Source of the DNA: Carettochelys insculpta
Taxonomy: Eukaryota; Chordata; Testudines; Carettochelyidae
DNA length: 64,000 nucleotides
Direction of reading: 5' to 3'
Assembly: GCF_033958435.1 (NCBI RefSeq)
Contig: NC_134137.1
Location: 106,402,501 to 106,466,500 of the forward strand
Shown: positions 33,126 through 44,702 of the stretch, one piece after another
How positions within the stretch are numbered: position 1 is the stretch's first letter
Layout of the letters: every line of letters begins with the position of its first letter
Notes under the pieces: model-generated
The model's input: only the letters and a program-made list of their open reading frames with translations
Told to the model about the DNA's origin: nothing
Databases searched by the model: none
Program-made: the position numbers and the translations under genes

Positions 33126-36000
33126 ACTGGAGAATAAATTGGGTGAACTTTGACAGGATGCTGAACTAGGATGGAGACACTTGCCACGAACAGCAGATCA
33201 AATTCTCACCCATCTACCCAAACAACATATAATCAATAGGAAGAACTTGAGAACCAAGCACTGACGTACACAAAGTTCTTTTTCATTTAATCACCATTGA
33301 GATGTGTACTTCATACTGTCTGGGACAATAGTTTAATGCTAGCAGCTGGTGTGACAGAGGTGCAAAGACAGCATTGCAGGCAGACACATGCACTTACGCT
33401 TGCAAAGATGGAAAAAATGAACCAACAGTTGCATGCTTAAATGGTTTTTACCTACTAGGAATCCGTATTAGATCTCACATGATGCTGAGGAAGAGAGTGA
33501 GAAGAAGGGGTATGGGCCAGGGAAATGGATGGCTTTCACTCTCAATTCAAGCTAAACTGCACCCACATTGCATTGTATATCCTCCATAATAATTTTTTGA
33601 GTAGTGGCCCTATGGCTGCTGCTCTACAGATGCATATATGCCCCACTTATCTTCAACTGGAGATATTTGGTAGCAGTATCTGTTCAGTCTGCATGTGTAT
33701 TCTGCACACCCTTGTGTCCCACACTGAGGTGTAGGTGAAATGCCCTCTGTTCCTTCTGAACCACATCAGCCAGAGATGGAGATTGTCTGTCCATCTTGAA
33801 TGTGCCTCAGTGTAAAGGTTTCCCACCTCCCCTTAGTTTTAGTTGTAGATAGTTTGCTAGATTGTAGATTTGATAGTTGTAGATTTATTAGGTAGATGAG
33901 AGGACTAGTTTTGTGCCTCTCCTGTCTTTCCAAGGAGACTTGCATTCCTTGCAAGGACACCAGGGTCAAATGCTGCCTCACTTGCCTGATTCCTGATGGC
34001 CACTTGCCTTGCTTGAAGGCCATTCCAGTGGCGTTTGCTGTCTTGGAGAGTCACACATCCCCCAGAAGTAACTTTTGTTTAGCCCTTAAACTCAGTGTGA
34101 GGAAGAACGGGTAGATTAGGTTGTGGCTATTAATGAAAGAGTGATTTTTTTTGCCCTGTTTCTGAGCCAGGTCAGGAGAAGCACTGCTGCCCTCCCCTGC
34201 CTACCATATACCAGTCTTTCTAAGCAGATTGGGTGCCACTTTGACATTGGCTAATCTCTCCCCTATAAAGAGGAGGACTCCAGAGATGTCCTCAAAGGTC
34301 CCAGGAAGAGGAGCTCTGAATCCTTTCCTAAAGGACTTGTTTCTCAATAAGTGGACTGCCTCAGAAGATGTGACATCTTGACTCAGTACTGTGAGGCAAA
34401 GGACTCCTGAAGTGCTGGTAGGGCTAGAAAGACCTGGAGCTTTTCCAAGGGCAAACATGCCTTTGGTACAACCCATCATGACAAAGAGGGCAAGGAGAAA
34501 CGGTCTTCTGGGCTGGAACAGTCAGATGCAGCTTTACCATTGGTACCTCCCCTGTTAGGTTTGCACAGTACAGAGGAGGCAAAGTGTCTGACACTCTCAC
34601 CCCTTCTCCCCAGCATTTTAGTGTATTGTGATTGTATGGACTAGCAGGATTTGGCAGCTGTACTAACATTTTTACTGCTGTGTGAAGCCTGGGGCAGAAT
34701 GTTTACTTGAGGAGTAAAACGCCTGAGGATTTCTAGAAACTGTGCACCATGGTGGTGAGGGTAGTAAAGTAGGCTTTTCTGTTAGTCAGAAATGTTAAAC
34801 GTGGGCATAATTTGGCCTACAGAACCTTTCATCCTGGGACTGATCTTTAAAGTGAAAAGAATCCAGGCTGACTGAGAGCCTCGCGTGTTTTGGGGGCTGG
34901 CAGGTGGAAGAGATATCATCTTTTTACTTGCAAGTTAAGCAAATGTTATATGTGTATCCGTGAGACAATGAATACAAAAACTTAAAATACCACTGACTGA
35001 GTCACTATTATGAGTAGAAGCACACTTAAGCATAATCACAGCAGCCATGCTTCTTTGCTTTCTGATATTTAAAAGCTACCAGATCATATTATGTCTAGAC
35101 GATTCTCTAGCGCAGCTTTTATGTTGGGCCCCACTTTTCATTACTGGAATTAGCAGCCCCTCCCTGCACAACCTGTCTTCTGTAATCCAAAATGATGGAA
35201 ATTTTGGTTATGTTAATATAAAAAAAACATTTCGGCATATGTAAGAAAGTATGTCTGTAGAATGTAAAAACTTTATTAATCAGTATATAAATGTGAATAC
35301 ACACACACACACAAACAGTAACATATTTCAACATTTTAATGAGATAGATGAGCCTTACACTTAGCAGTCAATCATGCCATATCCCCCTTATGAAAATTTC
35401 ACACCCCCCCGCCAATGGGGCCAGCCCCTCAGTTTGCACACCCCAGCTCTGGACAAATTGTTAATCCAGGTATTTTTACCATACTATGCACCTGTCTGAA
35501 AGAAATATGACCTTGAAATACAAAACCTGATTTGGAGGAAAGAAGTGCTAGGAACAGCTTAATGTTTTGCCTTAAAAATATTGTGTGGTGAATCAAGGTG
35601 AGATTTTTGTGCGCAGTCAAATTTAGTTTGTAGGTAATATTTCAGTGTAAAAATTATGAGATGAATTAGAAAGGTCCTGTATAAATTTAATGTGATACAG
35701 ATTATTTGAGCTATATAGAACTAAAGCGGCAAGCAAGTTTAGTTTTTCTTTAAGTAAAGAACACAACTGTAAATATTTGCTTATTATTTTAAATTCTTAT
35801 ATTACCAACTGACAACACTCCTTGCCTAAAGCCATCTTTTGATTGGCTATTTTGTCCTTTTTGGTGTTGGAATCATGCATAAACTCCTGAAGATGCACAG
35901 CTGTATTTTTATTTGCACAAGCAGAGTTGAATTTCTGTGGTCATCAGGGAACCAACATACGTGCCGGGCCCCAGGCAAGGAGGGAAGGGAGCCAGCTCCA
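33126..36000. other. no gene recognised
   Basis: Mixed-composition sequence with short chance frames. A short (AC)n run lies near 35299-35315 and a C-rich tract near 35404-35413. No element termini or family motifs are seen. Confidence 0.45.
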
Positions 36001-36182
36001 TGCCCTGGAAGGGACAGGGATGGGGCATCCAGATTTCAGTACTGCTCAGAGCTTGCCACAATGTGGCCTGAGCCACCTGGAGCAGTGCTCTATTGATGAT
36101 TTAAAGAGTCTGGGGCACCAGAGCTGCCACTCCTGCAGTGCAGGAGTTCCCAGCCCTTTTAAATCACTGGGCCGCGGGGCAG
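36001..36182. repeat. GC-rich interspersed repeat piece
   Basis: This shares the TTTAAA...TTTAAATCACTGGGCC arrangement with 28143-28285 and sits in otherwise AT-rich DNA. It is probably part of an old non-autonomous DNA element. Confidence 0.4.
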
Positions 36183-36809
36183 GGTCATTAACTAAAATGA
36201 GTGAACATTTACTTTTCTCAAAATTACTATGTAAGGCATAATTTGCAATAGTATATTTATAACTTTGCCAGAATCTCTGCCCGTTGTATCTCCTCTCCCA
36301 TTGGCGGGCCTGATGGTCATTGTCAAGACCCCCCCCCCCCAAGCTTTTGAAAATTCTTTTATGAGTAAGAATATGCATAACATAAAGATGCTTTAAGCAA
36401 AATGCATCATTAAATATCAGTTTTACAGTTAGAATCTGCTGAATGTGTATATCCCATTTTTCATGTATCATTCTTGTATTAGAAGTTAGAAATATAAAGT
36501 ATGACTGGTTTTAATTCTTAATGTGCTAATAAGAGCCATGAACGATTCTTCATGAATTTAATGGCTCAGTACTTCAATCAATGACTCATGAATTATTTGA
36601 TTTTTCCTTTAAGTCCAAACTGTGGTTGCACCTAGAAAGACATGTGACTGTACCACCTGCTACAGGAATCTGTCTCAAATCTTGTATTTTTTCCATCAGG
36701 ACAGGAAGACTAAACAAAAGGTTCCTACCCTGGGAGAACGTCTATTTTAGGGATAGAAAGCAATCAGATCTTGATCTTCAATTGATCATTGAAACTATCT
36801 TGCACACCC
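36183..36809. other. no gene recognised
   Basis: AT-rich. A C-run at 36331-36340 is the only notable feature. Confidence 0.5.
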
Positions 36810-36812
36810 TAA

Positions 36813-37061
36813 GGCTACGTCTACACTAGAAGCATCTGTCTACAGAAGCTACTGTCAGAAAAGATGTTCCGACAAAACTTCTGTTGACAGATGCCATCCA
36901 CACATAATAGTGGATAGATCTTTTGATCTGCTCTGTTGACAAAAGAGCCCTCTGGAGCATCTACACAGCTTTTTTGTTGATGATGTCTGTCAACAAAATG
37001 CATTTTGTGTGTAGACGTTCAACGAGTTTTGTCTACAAAACTCTGTAGTGTAGATGTAGCC
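36813..37061. mobile_element. Harbinger-type MITE, 249 bp, TAA duplication
   Basis: It starts GGCTACGTCTACACTAGA and ends TAGTGTAGATGTAGCC, inverted termini of the same style as the 4.5-kb Harbinger. TAA flanks both ends (36810-36812 and 37062-37064). The interior contains repeated GTTGACA/TGTCAAC motifs. It has no coding capacity. Confidence 0.85.
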
Positions 37062-37064
37062 TAA

Positions 37065-38166
37065 GAGAATAAACATGAAGACACCTGAAAAAAAGAACTC
37101 TAAAGGACTCTGGGGAAAGCTCATCCAAGTAATTTGTTTTTATAAGATTCAAGTGGTTCATTTAAACATTTATGATACGAGAAACAAAACTGTGCTTCAA
37201 CAGGGAAGCTTTGATTTTTCTAAATTCTACCATGGGAGATGTCTACGCTTAATAACTGGTAGTGTAATTTGTTAGCTGGAGATGCAGATCTGTGCTTACT
37301 TTGTTGTAATTAGCATATAAAAAAGATTAGTTATCAGTGTTTTCCCTCATCTGCCTACCAATGGTAGGGCTAGAAGTAGTTGGTTTAGTTTACAGCAGAA
37401 AAGATGCATGTGGGGTATTATGAAAAATCTCTCTCTAACGATAATGGTGTCCAAGTACTGGAACAAGAGTCTTAGTATACTTGTGCCCAGAGGACTGAAC
37501 TAGATGACCTCTTGAGGCCCCCAGCAACCCTGTATTTTTAAGACGGTGTATTTGTGGCTGAACTCAGCAACCTTCTCCATCAGTGTTTTTGTTTTATTTT
37601 GGCAGCTTTTTTGGTACAGTCAAGTTGGGGTGGAATTGAATTACAAAACATGTTTACCAACGAGTTGGAGAGTGACCACCTGTTCCCAAAAGCTTCAGTG
37701 AAATGATAAGGTAGAACATTAAGCTAGAAAATTAATCTATGTGGTGCTTGATATACAGGCGTCTCTGTCCCTCTGGGATTTGCCTTGAAAAATCATGATG
37801 ATGAATAGAAAAATGGATTGGTGAGGTTCCCATATTGGGGTTTGATTCAAAGCCAGCACATCCTTTCTGCATCAGTGTGAATGGACGAGTGGGAAAGAGA
37901 ATTTCATTGTTGGGCTTTTAGATGTTCATCGAAATATCAAAAATAATCAGGAGAGGTTTTTGTTTTGTTTTTTGCAGTTATAGTGGTGGAAGCCACAAGG
38001 AAGTTCTTAAAGGGCTGCATGTGGCTCTGAAGCCACAGGTTGCAGACCCCTGCCCTGGATTGTTGGCTTTATAGCTTCATCCATCAGTGACGTTTCAAGC
38101 AGCTTTCCTGGGTAGGAGAGCCTAGTGGAGTATATCAGGACAACCTTGCCTTGGCTAAGATTAGAC
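37065..38166. other. no gene; small CR1 and hAT scraps
   Basis: A short CR1 3' scrap (GAACTAGATGACCTCTTGAG) lies near 37497-37516, and a possible hAT end (GGTTGCAGACCCCTG) near 38038-38052. Nothing else is recognised. Confidence 0.45.
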
Positions 38167-38183
38167 ATGATTTCAGCACATTA

Positions 38184-38804
38184 GTAGTAGGCATCCTTCA
38201 GTCTGCATAGACTATGGATCGCGCCCTTTAAAGTTTCAATTGAGGACTTCATTTACAGCATCTATTGTGACTATAAAGACCCACACGAGAGTGACAGTCC
38301 TTGCTGCATCTCTTGCAGATGTAGTGGGTGTCTGGCAAGTCCTTATTGTGCTTTCTGTGCGCTCGCTCCTCCTCTGCTAGCTGTCTGATCTTCATCTCGC
38401 CCTTCTGAAGGCCCTTGTGTAACCCCTGCCTCCATCTGCTGCGGTCGTCTGCTAGATCTTCCCAGTTGTCCAGCTCGACGTCTACCTCTCTGAGGTCTCC
38501 CTTGCAGACATCTTTGTAGCGCAACTGGGGGCGTCCGGGAGGTCTTTTGCCAGAGGCTAGCTCACCATACAGGATGTCTTTTGGAATCCTTCCATCATTC
38601 ATCCTGTGGACGTGGCCAAGCCAGCTGAGCCGTCGCTGCCTGAGGAGGGTGTGCATGGTTGGGATTCCAGCTTGCTCGAGGACGGCAGTGTTGGTCAGTC
38701 TGTCCTTCCATGATATTCCAAGGATGCGCCTGAGGCAGCGCAAGTGGAAGACGTTCAGCCTCTTTTCCTGGCGGGCATACAGGGTCCAAGTCTCACTGCC
38801 ATAA
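38184..38804 (-). mobile_element. 5'-truncated copy of the non-CR1 LINE, 17-bp duplication
   Basis: A perfect 17-bp direct repeat, ATGATTTCAGCACATTA, flanks the insertion at 38167-38183 and 38805-38821. The 3' end again carries a short (CTA)n tail. The minus-strand frame starts within the LYGSETWTL block and is open through LSWLGHVHRMNDGRIPK to the C-terminal CKRCSKDCHSRVGLYSHNRCC, closing near 38249. The listed ATG at 38743 is internal. It matches the 3' part of the LINE at 30827 closely, so the two are recent sisters. Confidence 0.95.
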
Positions 38805-38821
38805 ATGATTTCAGCACATTA

Positions 38822-39116
38822 CACAAAATGAATGTCATAAACTAACCTGGATGTTACCGTATGAAATGGAATTCACAATTTGACCCACTCTCTCACAGGG
38901 AGGTGTTGCCATTTAGCATAAGAATACATTGAATCAGATTCTCCAGTGTTCCATTCCTGCACTCAGAATCGAATTGGAGTAGGAAGCAGGTCCGTGATGC
39001 ACCACAGAGTAGTCTAAGGACTGTTCTGTGGTGTCCTATCTTGTAATGGCTGCATAGGGGACGATATTCTGAGTAAGAACAGTCAGAGCAGTGCATTCTA
39101 GGTATACCTCATCCCT
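38822..39116. other. no gene recognised
   Basis: Short unique-looking spacer with no motif. Confidence 0.5.
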
Positions 39117-39124
39117 CCTTAGAG

Positions 39125-39420
39125 CAGAGTTTCTTGAACTTTGAGACCACAGGACACCAAACAATAATATTTTTACGTGGAACGCTTTTGAAAATTTTCT
39201 TCAAAAAAACAAAGCAAACAGCAACATATACAGCAAAAACAAAAGGAAGTAATTTAATCAGGTATCCTGGCAATGAAGAAGTAACATTGTATCTGGTTTT
39301 AATAATGGAAAATATACACTATCACTGTATGATATCAAAAAAGCGTCAGACACTTGCAGCACACCTGTGAGTTGTTTGCGGAACACCAGTGTTATGTGGA
39401 ACGTAGTTTAAGAAGCACTG
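39125..39420. mobile_element. hAT-type MITE, 296 bp
   Basis: Left end CAGAGTTTCTTGAAC; right end, on the minus strand, CAGTGCTTCTTAAAC. Flanks CCTTAGAG (39117-39124) and CCCTAGAG (39421-39428) match at seven of eight positions. The interior is AT-rich and non-coding. Confidence 0.8.
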
Positions 39421-39428
39421 CCCTAGAG

Positions 39429-41418
39429 AGCCCACTATAATGAGAGCCGAACTGGAGAGGCAGCATAGAGCTGTGGCAGCAGTTTCATGCTTGCCCAGGG
39501 AGAAGGTTTTTGTTGGGATCATCTTGTGGCTGCTTTCACCTCTGCCATAATCCTCCTGTATTAGGCTGGTGGTGTAAAAGAGTCAGAGCATATTTCAGAA
39601 TCTGGCTGATTAGGGACTCTTCTCTAGAAATGTTTCTATGTTCCTGAAAAAATAAAGTATATATTTAGTAAGACAAAATGATCAATTTCTGTAATTTGAG
39701 TCATAAGTGGGCCCTCCTAACTTACACTGTCCTGGGACTTTGATTTTTACAGGTATCTGTTACTCCACACAGCCTGCCAAAAGAAAAGCATAGGTGCCCA
39801 AGAAAGATCCAGGGATAACCTATCACCTGGGTGATTAACTGTTGTCCACAGTTCTTCTGTCAAGTTGGGACATAATTTTACAGATGAAATCTCCACATAA
39901 GTCGTAGAAAAGCCGGGTTTCTTTTAATTTAAAAAATAGTGAAATGATACAAAACCAGATAAGGAGTAAAAAGTACAGTGGCGCATACTGTAAATATAAA
40001 ATATTTGAAGGAAAGAGAAAAGCACTTTTGGGGTGTTGCATTGAATTATAGCTAAATTGGAACCAGTTTCAACAACATTTGTACAGATATCAGTGTTACT
40101 AAATATCTTTGTGGCTCCAAGTCAGTTGTGCAGACTCTTGAAATGTTTTCTGAAGCTTTCATACACGTATTCCTTTAGCAAAGAAATACAATGAAGAGCT
40201 TAAAAAATTGTGCATACATTCATTTGAATTATTACAGTGTATTATCATAAGCCTAGTTATTTCACAGTTGACGGTATACTTTCCTTCCTCTTCCCCCAAA
40301 GGATATAAGGCAATTCAGTGTAGTTATAAAGTAAAGCCAGCTTTAAAGTAAACCCAGTAGATTTTCTTAATAAGCTCATTGCTCTACTCTAAATAGCATG
40401 GGGCGTAGTAAAAAACCGGAACCTGAGTTATAATGGCAAAAGGGTCAACATATCAGATTAGTAATCTTGGCAAGGAAGATGTGACTTATTCCAGGAAATT
40501 ATATTTGTAGGTCATTGACAGACAGATGTCAGAACCTTCCATCTCAGATACTTCATATAAGTGAAATTAAAGATTTCTCTCTTTTTAAATTTCTTGTTTT
40601 AGTTGTAATTTATATGACAGTGACCATCTCCTGGTTGCATAACAGACATTAAACTAATTTATAATGCCTTTCTAGGATAAGTACAATAAATAATAATTAC
40701 CATTTTGCATATGCGGAAACTAATTGAGAGATTAAGTGATTTGACTAAGGCATAAAGCAAATTAGGAAAAGAATTGGGATTAGAATTAGGCAATTAATGG
40801 CTCCTATCCATTTACTCATGCCACTGTGCTGCTCTCTTACAGCTGGGTTGCCATTTCTTTCTCTTGGAGCAACTTACTCAGATTTATTCAGGCACAGTCT
40901 CAAGGCTGATTATGTGCTCCAAAATTAGATGAACAAAGAACATTTAGTTTTAATTTGTGGAAAAATAATATGTGATTGTTCCCTATTATTTAATTTGATG
41001 TTTTTTAAAAAAATATTGCAGTAGCAGCAGAGCAGTATTCCATTCATATTTTCCATCAAAAAGCTGGTAGGACTTTATGAAAGGATTTTTTTAAATGGTT
41101 CAGTTCTATCTTGTATGTCTCATGTTTTAGCAGGATCAATCAGACTAATTTAAGGTATTTTTTATCCTTTTTTTCCCCACAGTTCATTTACATATTAGTT
41201 GTTGTTCCAAGTTATGATTTTTATAACTGCATAATAACTTAAACAGCAATTAGTTATAATGCAACCTAATCCAGTTTTTAATTGTTCATTCATACACAAA
41301 TGTTTATATTAACCTACATTATATCTTTTGCAAATACCAGACATCTTGGGATACATCCCATAGAGGTTAGAGAATGTTTTGTTTGGAAGATACAGCATTT
41401 CATTTGTTAGGAGAATCC
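39429..41418. other. no gene recognised
   Basis: AT-rich sequence without open frames above about 70 codons and without element signatures. Confidence 0.5.
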
Positions 41419-41550
41419 CTAGATTCATAGATTTTAAGTCCAGAAGGGACAATCATTATCATCTAGTCTAAACATCTGCACATCACAGGCCACAGAATCT
41501 CACCCACCCACTCTTGTGATTAAACCCCTAATCTCCGCCTTTTACTCAAG
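41419..41550 (-). mobile_element. CR1 LINE 3' end fragment
   Basis: ATTCATAGATTTTAAGTCCA followed by GAAGGGACAATC and CATCTAGTCT is the reverse complement of a CR1 3' terminus with its ATTCTATG-type tail repeat. Only the 3' UTR remains. Confidence 0.65.
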
Positions 41551-41977
41551 TCCTCACATCATGATTTAAAAACTTCAAGTTACAGTTAGTCATTTACACT
41601 GACCAATAGCATTCGTCATTTAGTTTTCTGATCTCCATGTTCTAATGCAATGCAAGATGTTTGAGTTGCTTAACTGAAACAAAACACTGTTCTTTGATTT
41701 TTATATTTGTAGAAAGCAGAATGCAACAAAATATCTAACTCACAATTGTGCCAACCATCATGGTTATTTATAAGTATTCCTGTTACCCATGCTTCATCTG
41801 TTCATGCATTTTGGAGTAAGAGTCAGCACTACCATGTTGTGTGATGAACACTTGACAAAATTACTGTATTAAGTCACAGACACGGGGATTGGGGAGTTGT
41901 ATCATTTGGTCATTGTATATTTTGAAAAATTACTTCAACCTTCAAAACTTTTACCAGGGCCACGTTGGTGACACCTG

Positions 41978-42146
41978 TTCTTCTTCGAGTGTCCCCGTGG
42001 GTGCTCCACAATAGGTGATGGGCTTGCCCGGCGCCGCAGATCGGATCTTCCAAGCAGTTTCTGCCGGACCGCACATGTGCCGGCGTGCGCCGCTCCCTTG
42101 CGCGCTCCTGGCCATGTGCGCGATCCGGTCCCCGCCAGTTCCTCTT
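41978..42146. repeat. DIRS copy 1 left terminal inverted repeat
   Basis: TTCTTCTTCGAGTGTCCCCG at the outer edge, then TCGGATCTTCCAAGCAGTTT and a CpG-rich tract. It pairs with 47886-48079 in inverse orientation. The two ends are not identical at the extreme edge, which is usual for DIRS. Confidence 0.85.
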
Positions 42147-42467
42147 AACCGCCGTCGGCTGCAGACGGAATCCGACTAGGCTAAGGCCAAATAGCGTATT
42201 CAACGACTTTATCTGTTTTTCTTTGAAGTTTTTTCAGGTACTTAGGCTACTACAAGTTAGCCGGTTGTTATTTTGCAAAAAAAAAAAAAAAAAAAAAAAA
42301 AAACCAACAAACTACGAGCGGGACAGCTTCAGTCCAGTCCCAGTAACAAGCGCCGGAGGCCAGGAGCTAGGGCCATCAGCCCTCCTGCTGAGGCAGGCCA
42401 TCGGACGGGGAAAACGGCACAAAGAAGGTGCTAAGTACCCACTTAAAAACTCAAAGACTCACCAACA

Positions 42468-44702
42468 ATGTCCTCTTCAGGCTTTAAAAAATGTGAGTCC
42501 TGCTGAGAGGTGATGCCAGCGTCCGATGGGCACAGTCTATGCATAAGGTGCCTGGGGGAGTCCCATGTGGCACAGAAATGCGCCTTCTGTGCTAAATTAA
42601 CGACCAGAGCACGGAGAGACAGGGAGATGCGGATTAAAATGCTGCTTCTTGATAAGGCCCTCCAGCCAGACGTGCCGGAGCGGCCGCAGCAGGAGGGACC
42701 CTCCGGGGCCCTTAAAAAAAAAGCTGCCTCCCTCACTCCATCAGCGCAAAAACGGAGGAAAGTCTCTCCAGCCCGATCCCTGCCGGCAGCAACAGTGAGC
42801 GGGACGGGAGGAGCAAGCAGCCCCCACCCGCAGCAACAGCTGATCGGCGGCGGCACGGAGAGCCACGTGGAAGCGTCTCAGCCTCCGATAATCAGTCAGC
42901 CGCCCCGCACCGCAGGCAGGGCGGCGGCTAAACAAGCACCGGTACCGGCGGCACCGCAGGCAGCGGCACCGACCCCCAGGGAACCGGCGGTGCAGAGCGC
43001 GCAGGCACGTAGCCTGCAGGAGCAGAAGGACACCGCACGTGCGGCACCGCCTTCGAGCGTGCCTAGCACGGTGCCGATGGGGCCGGGATCCCCCACGCGT
43101 CAGGGGGCGGAGTTACCTCCTCCAGGGAGGGGGAAGGCTGCACACAAGAGGAGGCATTGCAGCCCCTCTCCGGACAGGGCTGTGGAGCTGCTTTCTCACA
43201 GCCCTCCCCTCATGTTGCAGACTCCAACCAGAAGGCAGGGGTCCCCCCTAGCCTACCCGGAGCCCCCTTCTCCATTTTTACAACCAGCCTCACCATGGCT
43301 GGCACCACCTTCACCCTTCCTGGGGTTTGAACCGCTGGACTATTATGCGAAATCGCTCTCTCCAGTGTCTCGACGATCTCACTCCCCCAGACGCAGAGGG
43401 TACGCACCAAGGGAGTGGTCTAGGTCACCTTCCCAAGAACAGTGCCTATACTGCCATGGTCGCCCCTACCACGCGGGGCATAGACACCACCGGCAATCTA
43501 CTAGGGAAAGATCCCCACAGACTATCTCGTACCCCCGAGGGCAATTGCGACCGGGGACAGAGACTCAAGCATCTCAGGGGGGACTGGTCATGGAACCCCG
43601 AGATTTTCCCTCGCAAACCTCCAGCGAGAGGGTGTACCATCACCAGCAGGAACTGGAAGGGTCCAGAGAGACGTACCCCAGCGGTTCCTCGCTCTCCTCC
43701 CCGGACGAGGCTACGGCCCTGGGGGACGTCCATCCTACGGACGATCTCAAACAGTTTCAGGAGCTGTTTAAGAGGGTGGCCTTCACGCAAGGCATCCAGA
43801 CAGCAGAGGTGCAAGAGAAACACCATAAGCTCCTCAAAAATTTGAGACCTCCGGCCTCCTCCAGAGTAGCAATACCACTTGATGAAGCGATCTTAGAGTC
43901 TGCCACTACGATATGGCAGACCCCTGCAACTATTCCGCCTGTCCAAAAGAGAGCGGATAAGAAATACTTTGTGCCGGCGAAGGGCATGGAGTTCCTGTTT
44001 AGCCACCCACAGCCAAACTCCTTGGTGGTGGAGTCCTCGCAACAAAGATCAAAAACTTCTCAATTTAAAACAGGGGGAACAGACAAAGATGCCAAGAAGC
44101 TAGAGCTGTTCGGCAGAAAGGTCTACTCCTCCTCCACTTTAACGTTGCGAATGGCAAATTACGCAGCGCACTTAGCGAACCATAATTTTGACAACTATTC
44201 CAGGTTAACCTCCCTCATGGACTCGCTTCCAGAGGACAAAAAGCCGGTCCTCAAGGCCATAGTGCAAGAAGGCTACGCGGCTGCGAGGACGGGAGTTCAG
44301 ATTGCTTTGGACGTTGCGGACACAGCAGCACGTTCCACAGCAACCGCAGTGGTGATGCGAAGGGAGTCCTGGCTCCAGACCTCGGGTATACCGAGGGATC
44401 TGCAGGCGAAGATAGTTGACCTTCCCTTCGACTCGCAGAAGCTGTTTGCTGAATCAACTGACTCGGTCCTTCATTCCAGTAAAGATTCAAGAGCCACACT
44501 CAGGACCCTGGGGATTTACACCCCTCCATACACAAAGAAAAGGTACTATCCTCAGCAAAGGGGGTACCAGTACCAGCAACAGCGCCCCGAGTATCACAGG
44601 GGTTACGAGCAAGGGCGACATCACCAGCAGTACAGACCTCCCAGGCGACGCTCACAACAGAGCCGTGCGTCCTCGGGGCGGGGCCAAAGGCCACAAGTTT
44701 GA
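42468..44702 (+). pseudogene. DIRS copy 1 gag-like ORF1, early nonsense codon
   Basis: This is the putative structural protein that packages element RNA (inferred by position). The expected start is ATG 42468-42470, in the same context as copy 2, but a TGA at 42504-42506 ends it at codon 13 where copy 2 has TGC. A downstream in-frame ATG at 42510 leaves 730 codons open to 44702, so a shortened product is possible. The N-terminus has paired cysteines and a histidine in CIRCLGESHVAQKCAFC, a zinc-knuckle-like cluster. A long Pro/Ser/Arg-rich middle and a conserved helical region follow (DDLKQFQELFKRVAF, SLVVESSQQRSKTSQFKTGG, NYAAHLANHNFDNYSRLTSL). The tail is Gln/Arg/Tyr-rich. It overlaps ORF2 by nearly 300 bases. 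Confidence 0.75.
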
